Shown here: positions 8,078 through 12,562 of the stretch, piece after piece
Layout: every line of letters begins with the position of its first letter
How positions within the stretch are numbered: position 1 is the first letter of the stretch
From: Kiritimatiellia bacterium
Lineage (GTDB): Bacteria > Verrucomicrobiota > Kiritimatiellia > B70-G9
Assembly (NCBI GenBank): GCA_012961745.1
Contig: DTYT01000207.1
Span: forward strand, 1-12,562
Direction of reading: 5' to 3'
DNA: 12,562 nucleotides
Position numbers and translations under genes: made by a program
The notes under the pieces: model-generated
Told to the model about the DNA's origin: nothing
Database searches by the model: none
What the model saw: the letters and a program-made list of their open reading frames with translations, nothing else

Positions 8078-9267
8078 GGTCGCCTCTCCTCCAGCAGGCG
8101 GCGGTAGAGCTGGTGATACCGGTACGCCACACTGTCGTACGAGAAAACCTCCACGGCCCTGGCCCTGGCCCGTCGCCCCATAGAGCGGCGCAGCTCAGGA
8201 CTGCCGAGCAGGCGGCAGACTTCGTCGCTGAAACGCTGGACATCCTCACCGGGCACCCGCACTCCCACCCCGGAGTCAGGGAATATATCCTCGGAAATGC
8301 CCGGCAGGTCCGCAACCACACAAGGGAGCCCCACGGCCATGGCCTCAATCTGAACCGTACCGAACCCCTCGCGCCGGCTGGGAAATACAAACACATCCGC
8401 AAGTTGGAAGTAGCGCTCAATACAGTCGTCACGCGGATACAACTTTATCTGGCTCAATATATCCACACTGTTCTCCGCCTCTCCAAGCTTCATGAACTGA
8501 GTTAGGACTGAAGGAGAAACCTCTCGCCGCATGAAATCTCCGGCACACACCAGACACGCAGAAGGAATCCGTTCGCGCACCATCCCGAAAATACGAAGGA
8601 GACGATCCGTCCCTTTCACATAGGAAAGGTGCCCGACATATAAAAGCACCGGGCGGTCGGGGTCAATACCCATCTCAATCCGCAGGCGCCGTTTCTCCAC
8701 CCCCGAAACCGGACGGAAGCGTCTGCAATCCACGCCGTTAGGGATTACTTCGACCACGGCACCCGGCCGATATCGGCGGCACGGTGCAAGCTGCCCCTGC
8801 GTCAAGACTACTACCGCCGATATCTTGCGAAACATCGTCTCCGCCCACCGGGCACGCCTGTCCGAACATACCGTTCCCGGATCATCCCACCCTTGAAGAG
8901 TCAACTTCACTACCGTCGGCAAGCCGGAGGCAGCTCCCACTAAGCGCGCCAACAAGAGATTGGTGTAATCGCCACCGTGAACATGAAAGATATCATACCG
9001 CCCACGGCACCGGCGGATTTCCAGGATAATCCCGAGGAACGAGATCAGCTTGGTAAGCTTTCCACTCTCCGGAAGGGGAAACGCCATTACTGCAAACTCA
9101 TCGATTGAATGTGTGTTCCTCCGAAGACCGTCCGCATTCGCGGTGAAAAACGTCACCCTGTCTCCTCTCCGCCGAAGAAACCGGGCAAGGTTCAAGGCGG
9201 CATATGCGGCGCCGCGCGGCCGTGGGAAAAAGTGCCGCACAAAAAAGACTATATGGTACTCATCCAT
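8065..9267 (-). CDS. glycosyltransferase family 4
   Basis: Predicted 400-residue GT-B enzyme. It has an N-terminal Rossmann strand (YHIVFFVRHFFPRPRGAAYA), FHVHGGDYTN (94-103), VVVLTQGQL (152-160), VIPNGVDCRRFRPV (174-187), LLYVGHLSYVKGTDRLL (208-224), and the donor motif DVFVFPSRREGFGTVQIEAM (291-310) with the full E-x7-E pair Glu300/Glu308. ADLPGISEDIF follows. All parts of a functional GT4 enzyme are present and the length is normal. It is the first gene after the 317-base gap, and its ATG lacks a good ribosome binding site. A 37-codon ORF that does have one ends 12 bases before it in the same frame, so its translation may depend on that ORF. The 3' end overlaps the polymerase-like gene. 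Confidence 0.92.
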   Translation of the reverse strand: MDEYHIVFFVRHFFPRPRGAAYAALNLARFLRRRGDRVTFFTANADGLRRNTHSIDEFAVMAFPLPESGKLTKLISFLGIILEIRRCRGRYDIFHVHGGDYTNLLLARLVGAASGLPTVVKLTLQGWDDPGTVCSDRRARWAETMFRKISAVVVLTQGQLAPCRRYRPGAVVEVIPNGVDCRRFRPVSGVEKRRLRIEMGIDPDRPVLLYVGHLSYVKGTDRLLRIFGMVRERIPSACLVCAGDFMRREVSPSVLTQFMKLGEAENSVDILSQIKLYPRDDCIERYFQLADVFVFPSRREGFGTVQIEAMAVGLPCVVADLPGISEDIFPDSGVGVRVPGEDVQRFSDEVCRLLGSPELRRSMGRRARARAVEVFSYDSVAYRYHQLYRRLLEERRPWRG

Positions 9268-9279
9268 CAGCTTACCCGG

Positions 9280-9393
9280 TTAGGCCATCCGGCGACCCAA
9301 ACGCCGAAACGCTCGTCCATCTCGCCGTAATCCTTCCAGCCCACCGGCTACTGGGTTCCATATTGCTTTGCCTTGCACCCGCTGCAATCCCAT
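9280..9393 (-). CDS. possible 37-residue leader-like ORF
   Basis: An ATG at 9393 opens a 37-codon frame ending in TAA at 9282-9280. It is preceded by a strong purine-rich ribosome binding site (GGGAGGGGAG at 9410-9401, 7 bases from the ATG), better than that of most genes here. The product begins MGLQRVQGKAIWNPVAGGLE and ends in a very basic, possibly amphipathic segment rich in Arg and Gly. I do not recognise it. It ends 12 bases before the GT4 start and is in the same frame, so ribosomes finishing it could re-initiate at the GT4 ATG, which has a poor site of its own. It may be a leader peptide, a small protein, or a chance ORF in GC-rich DNA. Confidence 0.3.
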   Translation of the reverse strand: MGLQRVQGKAIWNPVAGGLEGLRRDGRAFRRLGRRMA

Positions 9394-9407
9394 CGTGGCT
9401 CTCCCCT

Positions 9408-9421
9408 CCCGGCGGGCCGGG
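9408..9421 (-). other. short GC hairpin beside a ribosome binding site
   Basis: The minus strand reads CCCGG, CCCG, CCGGG, a 5-base-pair stem with a 4-base loop. Its 3' arm runs into the GGGAGGGGAG ribosome binding site of the small ORF at 9280-9393, so folding could partly hide that site. In GC-rich DNA such a short stem can also arise by chance. Confidence 0.25.
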
Positions 9422-9584
9422 CACTCGGGTCGGGTTCAGCCTTCCTCCTCAACACCCAACGTGACCGCAACCCAGGCGGAGATTCCTCCTGCCGTCAACC
9501 ACAGAATATCCTTTCGGTAGCTTTGATGTGAACTTGCAACACCAGAATACTCTACGCTCTACCAACAGTCCGAGCCCCGGCCCT

Positions 9585-10307
9585 TCAGGTGTCGGCGGGA
9601 CGGCATCTCGCCGCCAGAAACAAGCCCCTCCTCGGTTTGGCCACGAGCAATAAGCGTCTCACGAGCCCGCCCAGCCACATGGGAATCCCGGCATCGAATC
9701 CTGCGGGAACATGGTAGACGCGTATCGCCTGAACCTGCAGCCCGGCCCGGGTACACATTCTGGTCAGTGAATCGGCGTCAAAACTGTTCACATGGCCACA
9801 TGCCGGAAAAGGCTTCAAACAATGCGGGCATAGAAGCCACCTGATAGGCTGGCGGTCCGGCACAGTAATCACCACAAATCTCCGCGCTACTCTAGAAAGC
9901 TCGGCAAGGCTACTAATTGGATCTGCAAGGTGCTCCAACACTTCAATACAGGTAACCACGTCAAATTGGCGGTCTTCGAAGGGCAGCCGCGGTAGACCTG
10001 CCTCCAAGAAGGTGAGCCCCCTGTAGCGGCGCCGCGCCTTTTCGACCCGGGCCCGGGAAATGTCTACCCCGGTAACCTCGTTCATCCGGGTCCTTCCCTT
10101 TATCCAGTGACAGAAGTAGCCGTCTCCGCAGCCGACATCCAGGAGCGAATGTAGCCGTTCGCGTGGGAATACCGACCAGGCGGCATAGCAACGATGCGGC
10201 TCGATCTCATCCGCGTCCGGGGCGAATTCGCTTACTTCGTGCTCATGCTGGTAATATGCCCACCAGTCGATGGCCGTAGGGTCGAATGCGTTATCCTGCC
10301 TTCTCAT
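9585..10307 (-). CDS. class I SAM-dependent methyltransferase
   Basis: Predicted 240-residue cytoplasmic enzyme. The SAM-binding glycine motif LLDVGCGDGYF is at 55-65, the acidic end of the second strand at TGVDIS (79-84), LPFEDRQFDVVTCIEVLEHL at 108-127, and VVITVPDR at about 145-152. Between the core strands it carries CPHCLKPFPACGHVNSFD (160-177), with Cys160, Cys163, Cys170 and His172 spaced like a zinc site; a similar CPxC...GH insertion is found in other methyltransferases of surface-polymer loci. I infer methylation of a sugar or chain end. An upstream TTG at 10322 is in frame, but the ATG at 10307 is preferred. The start overlaps the flippase stop by 17 bases, so translation is likely coupled. 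There is no strong ribosome binding site. Confidence 0.87.
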   Translation of the reverse strand: MRRQDNAFDPTAIDWWAYYQHEHEVSEFAPDADEIEPHRCYAAWSVFPRERLHSLLDVGCGDGYFCHWIKGRTRMNEVTGVDISRARVEKARRRYRGLTFLEAGLPRLPFEDRQFDVVTCIEVLEHLADPISSLAELSRVARRFVVITVPDRQPIRWLLCPHCLKPFPACGHVNSFDADSLTRMCTRAGLQVQAIRVYHVPAGFDAGIPMWLGGLVRRLLLVAKPRRGLFLAARCRPADT

Positions 10308-11772
10308 GTATCGAACCAACAAACATCCTGACCAGCTGGTATATACCCTTTATCTCCCGGCGGAATCCACGCCAGAGCAGAATCAACGCCGCATAGGTGA
10401 TCACGACCGACAGTAAAGGCACCGCTGATATGGAAGCCCAGGTACCCACTATCACCATCCGCCGGCCCGCTGCCATCACGATTCCGAGCACAAGCGCCGC
10501 TACGAAAGGTCTCCATACATGGGCCGCCAGATCAAGCCAAGTCACCGGAGACCGTCTCAAGGCGTACCACAGATAGGCCGGTACAATCAAATAGAAAGCC
10601 ACCGTGTAGGCGACCGCCACGCCCAAGGCCCCCCAACTCAGACCTGCCAGAAACGCCAACCCAAACAGCAGGGCGGTAACGGTACCCGCCCTGAACATCC
10701 TGGCCGTATCCCCCAAGGAGATGAAAATCCAACCGGTTGTGTTGTAAAACGGTTGCAACAGTGCGGCCACTGCCAAAACACGGAAAATTGCAACCGCCGG
10801 CAGCCACTGACGGCCCAGCACGAGCAGCACGACCTCCTTCGACATGACCAGCAGAACGGCAATCGAGGGAACGGTCAGGTGGGCTACAACATTCATGGCC
10901 CCGCAATAATACGCTTTGTATCTCGACGGCGCGTCCCGCAGCTTGCTCAGCGTCACCACGGCCACATTGGTCAGGGGCGCGGTTACTTGATTGATCGGCA
11001 TCAATAGTAATGAGTAGGCTCTGCTGTAATATCCGAGATCTTTTCCTCCCCACCTCCACCCGATCAGGACGTTGTCGAGGTTTCGTGTAATGTAGTTCAC
11101 GATATTGAAGGCCGCCAAATACCCGCCTAGCGATAGCATCTCCTGAACATGACAATGACGCGCCGGCCTCTTCGGTCTCCATCCCGCCGCCGCCCAGACC
11201 CCGGCGGTGATTACGAGGGCACTCAATGCATGCATAAGCACCAGCGACCACACGCCAGCCCCCAGAAGGGCAGCCAGAATCGCCGCCACTGCCCCTGCCG
11301 CTAGCCCGAGGGTATTTATAATCGCAAGAATCAGGAAGCGCATCCGCCGTATCAATAGCGCCTGGTGCTGTACCGCCAGACCTCCGACTACGAATATTAA
11401 AGCAAATACTGACACGATCTTCACCAACCGCGGTTCCCCGTAGAATCGAGCAATCGCCGGTGACAGCGCTGCGACGGCCGCGGCCAACAGCATCCCCCAT
11501 CCCACATTCACCCAGAACAAAGTGCTGATCTGTTTATGCGTAATATCCTTCTGTTGAATGGTGGCCGCAGACAATCCCAGATCCTTGAACATGGCTATAA
11601 ACCCTGTAATTGCCGTCACCATCGCAATAAGTCCGAAATCCTCCGGACGGAGCAGCCGGGCCAGCACCATCGTCGATCCCAGGCCTACGACGAACTTCAC
11701 CAATTGGGCGGCGGCGGTGATCGCCCCGCCGCCGATCGCACGTTGCTTCAAACTGCCGACGGAATCCTGCAT
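10291..11772 (-). CDS. PST-family polysaccharide flippase (Wzx-like)
   Basis: Predicted 493-residue membrane protein with about 12-14 hydrophobic segments, of the MOP superfamily, PST branch. Such proteins move undecaprenyl-linked repeat units from the cytoplasmic to the periplasmic leaflet. The N-terminus MQDSVGSLKQRAIGGGAITA is the usual short amphipathic start, followed by the family signature LARLLRPEDFGLIAMVTAI (38-56), FKDLGLSAATIQQKDIT (62-78), STLFWVNVGWG (83-93), AVQHQALLIRRMRF (133-146) and TRNLDNVLIGWRWGGKDLGY (229-248). ATG 11772 matches where this family begins; a GTG at 11877 would add a 35-residue Arg-rich tail with no family support. The 3' end overlaps the methyltransferase gene. 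A structured, gene-poor stretch precedes it, so this may be the first gene of the main transcription unit. Confidence 0.92.
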   Translation of the reverse strand: MQDSVGSLKQRAIGGGAITAAAQLVKFVVGLGSTMVLARLLRPEDFGLIAMVTAITGFIAMFKDLGLSAATIQQKDITHKQISTLFWVNVGWGMLLAAAVAALSPAIARFYGEPRLVKIVSVFALIFVVGGLAVQHQALLIRRMRFLILAIINTLGLAAGAVAAILAALLGAGVWSLVLMHALSALVITAGVWAAAGWRPKRPARHCHVQEMLSLGGYLAAFNIVNYITRNLDNVLIGWRWGGKDLGYYSRAYSLLLMPINQVTAPLTNVAVVTLSKLRDAPSRYKAYYCGAMNVVAHLTVPSIAVLLVMSKEVVLLVLGRQWLPAVAIFRVLAVAALLQPFYNTTGWIFISLGDTARMFRAGTVTALLFGLAFLAGLSWGALGVAVAYTVAFYLIVPAYLWYALRRSPVTWLDLAAHVWRPFVAALVLGIVMAAGRRMVIVGTWASISAVPLLSVVITYAALILLWRGFRREIKGIYQLVRMFVGSIHEKAG

Positions 11773-12041
11773 TGACGTGGTTTCTCGGTAACGTCGCTCC
11801 TTGTGGAATCGGCCGCCGCGCGGGCTGGCCTGTATTGGCCGAGTCCCTCGGCCGCGGCGTCCTTCATGCAAATGCACACGACCGGCCCGCCAATCTGCTC
11901 CGGCCGGAATCCACCCCCATCCCAGACCCCGATCCGCCCGCTCCGCCGTAAAACTCGGCAGGCATACCTAGGCTTGATGGAAAACGCAAGCATACCCCAG
12001 GCTGTAGGCTCCGGTCGTGACGCACACCTTCTGCCTGGCAT
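11748..12041 (-). CDS. doubtful 97-residue small ORF upstream of the flippase gene
   Basis: The ATG at 12041 follows AAGGACGGGG with 5 bases between, an acceptable ribosome binding site. The frame runs 97 codons to a TGA inside the flippase gene (25-base overlap past ATG 11772). The product is Arg- and Gly-rich; its middle contains GVWDGGGFRPEQIGG. There is no recognisable domain, signal peptide or membrane segment. The nested hairpin at 11814-11859 falls within the frame, which argues for non-coding leader RNA instead. Length and overlap also fit a chance ORF in GC-rich DNA. I list it because it is the only plausible coding frame in this 342-base gap. Confidence 0.22.
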   Translation of the reverse strand: MPGRRCASRPEPTAWGMLAFSIKPRYACRVLRRSGRIGVWDGGGFRPEQIGGPVVCICMKDAAAEGLGQYRPARAAADSTRSDVTEKPRQCRIPSAV

Positions 12042-12114
12042 ATATTCCCCGTCCTTTCCGGCGCCGGCGAAGAACTATTCAGCCATCATGGATACACCGA
12101 CAATGAAAGATTAC
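11773..12114 (-). promoter_or_regulatory. 342-base gap, probable leader region of the flippase gene
   Basis: The stretch lies between the stop of the unknown gene (12115) and the flippase ATG. It contains a nested hairpin (11814-11859), a 10-base palindrome CCGGCGCCGG at 12058-12067, a second palindrome TCCGGCCGGA at 11899-11908, and a TATATG sequence near 12038 without a matching -35 box. I cannot place a promoter with confidence. The position just ahead of the block of overlapping genes makes it the best place for transcription start and control of the downstream genes. Confidence 0.4.
11814..11859 (-). other. nested RNA hairpin upstream of the flippase gene
   Basis: On the minus strand, a 7-base-pair perfect inner stem GGCCGAG-GGA-CTCGGCC (11853-11837) sits inside a 6-base-pair outer stem CGCCGC (11859-11854) with GCGGCG (11819-11814). 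An unpaired stretch of about 17 bases separates the 3' arms. There is no T-run, so it is not a classical intrinsic terminator. It lies 42-87 bases upstream of the flippase ATG and could be an attenuator, an RNA stability element or a protein-binding leader. It matches no riboswitch class I can name. Confidence 0.4.
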
Positions 12115-12562
12115 TCAATGCACCACATACTCGTCGCGTTCCTTGAAGGTCAACACCCTGGTCCACCCCATCCCGCCCGCGGCGGTTCCATCCACCGCCA
12201 GTAAGGTTATTGAATGTCCCGGAGAGATCCTCCACTCGTCCACCGAGACTTCGCCGGAAATTTGCTCCCGGCCGCAGGCAAGCCGCACTTCCCCCCGCGG
12301 AAGCAGTACCCGCACATTGCTAGTCAGATACCCGGCGTAACCCCCGGCGAGACTACTGCCCCTTCCCCCCGCCCGGACCCGAAACTCGATGTAAGTCGCC
12401 GCTGCATCCGGTCCGGTGTCCAACGAAACAAACGAGCAGGTTGCCTCACCTCGCGGACTGATCTTTTCTACATCCGTGATCCGGACCGGGCCCGCCGCCG
12501 AGGTGCACTGGTTGACGGCGCGTTGGAGTCTGCCGAGCAGAGAATAACACGTATCCCCCTCG
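12115..12562 (-). CDS. C-terminal part of an unrecognised protein, 5' end outside window
   Basis: The frame is open from the right edge to TGA at 12117-12115, giving the last 148 residues of a protein whose start is outside the window. I do not recognise it. The visible part alternates polar and hydrophobic residues with many Gly, Val, Thr and Arg, suggesting beta structure, for example YIEFRVRAGGRGSS, YLTSNVRVLLPRGEVRLACG and SITLLAVDGTAAGGMGWTRV. Four Cys are present. There is no membrane segment and no typical C-terminal sorting signal; it ends ERDEYVVH. An exported or surface-associated beta-rich domain is possible but unproven. A TTG at 12423 could be mistaken for a start, but the reading frame continues unbroken upstream of it. 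It shares orientation with the polysaccharide genes and is separated from the flippase by 342 bases. Confidence 0.6.
   Translation of the reverse strand, partial: EGDTCYSLLGRLQRAVNQCTSAAGPVRITDVEKISPRGEATCSFVSLDTGPDAAATYIEFRVRAGGRGSSLAGGYAGYLTSNVRVLLPRGEVRLACGREQISGEVSVDEWRISPGHSITLLAVDGTAAGGMGWTRVLTFKERDEYVVH

Larger units (their letters stand above)
9268..9584 (-). other. 317-base gap between methyltransferase and GT4 genes
   Basis: This is the only long interruption between biosynthetic genes. It holds the candidate small ORF at 9280-9393, its purine-rich ribosome binding site at 9401-9410, and a short GC hairpin at 9408-9421. Upstream of these is an open stretch (9436-9558) with no start codon. 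I see no convincing sigma-70 promoter and no hairpin followed by a T-run, so whether transcription restarts here is open. Confidence 0.5.

Noticed and set aside
9436..9558. Open stretch in the 317-base gap encoding a hydrophobic segment (DILWLTAGGISAWVAVTLG)
   Set aside because: It looks like a membrane segment, but no ATG or GTG start exists and the only in-frame TTG leaves 20 residues. It could be a gene remnant, but nothing recognisable supports that.
10532..11500. 322-codon frame on the minus strand in another register
   Set aside because: It overlaps the flippase gene out of frame. The flippase frame has clear membrane segments and family motifs; this one is Gly/Arg/Ser-rich with none.
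11980..12000. Sigma-54-like sequence TGGGGTATGCTTGC
   Set aside because: The GG and GC elements are 9 bases apart instead of the required 10, so it is not a proper -24/-12 promoter.
12058..12067. Perfect palindrome CCGGCGCCGG after the unknown gene as a terminator
   Set aside because: A palindrome with no loop room and no following T-run is not an intrinsic terminator, and short GC palindromes are common in this DNA.
11803..12204. 133-codon plus-strand frame across the gap and the unknown gene
   Set aside because: It is Pro/Ser-rich without motifs, runs against the direction of every other gene, and overlaps the supported frame at 12115-12562.
1..12562. CRISPR array, tRNA, rRNA, insertion sequence or attachment site
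   Set aside because: Reading both strands showed no regularly spaced repeats, no cloverleaf, no transposase motifs and no terminal inverted repeats with target duplications.

Overview
The window is one long polysaccharide assembly locus. Every confident gene reads leftward on the minus strand, so transcription runs from position 12562 toward position 1. The DNA is GC-rich by eye, genes are packed with stop/start overlaps, and GTG or TTG starts are plausible alongside ATG. The gene content (a PST-type flippase, an O-antigen polymerase/ligase-like protein, glycosyltransferases and a GDP-sugar epimerase) fits a Gram-negative-type bacterium that makes a Wzx/Wzy-dependent polysaccharide. The phylum cannot be fixed from this DNA; an uncultured lineage from soil, sediment or water is a guess. 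There is no tRNA, rRNA, CRISPR array, insertion sequence or phage gene.

Layout in transcription order. 12562-12115 is the C-terminal part of an unrecognised protein. 12114-11773 is a gap with a nested RNA hairpin and a doubtful small ORF. 11772-10291 is a Wzx-like flippase and 10307-9585 a SAM methyltransferase with a CPxC/CxH insertion. 9584-9268 is the only large gap inside the biosynthetic block; it holds a 37-codon ORF with a strong ribosome binding site just ahead of the next gene. 9267-8065 is a GT4 glycosyltransferase, 8077-6530 an O-antigen polymerase/ligase-like membrane protein, 6533-5439 a second GT4, 5435-4599 a GT2, 4675-3500 a membrane-anchored SGNH hydrolase-like protein, 3456-2476 a GDP-mannose 3,5-epimerase, 2398-1184 a polysaccharide pyruvyl transferase-like protein, and 1184-1 a polytopic GT-C type glycosyltransferase that runs off the left edge. 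That last gene has no stop codon inside the window.

How the genes work together (inference from family knowledge). The epimerase would convert GDP-D-mannose to GDP-L-galactose and/or GDP-L-gulose. The GT2 and two GT4 enzymes would build a lipid-linked repeat unit on the inner face of the cytoplasmic membrane. The flippase would move it across and the O-antigen polymerase/ligase-like protein would polymerise or attach it. The methyltransferase, pyruvyl transferase, SGNH protein and GT-C enzyme look like decorating functions (methyl, pyruvate ketal, acyl, lipid-sugar-derived branch). No initiating phosphoglycosyltransferase, chain-length regulator or outer-membrane export gene is present, so the locus must continue outside the window or rely on genes elsewhere.

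I see no clearly new biological system. The best leads are a plant-type GDP-mannose 3,5-epimerase with all four catalytic residues, paired with a pyruvyl transferase; the structured non-coding gaps; a small leader-like ORF; and a run of eight G in the polymerase-like gene.
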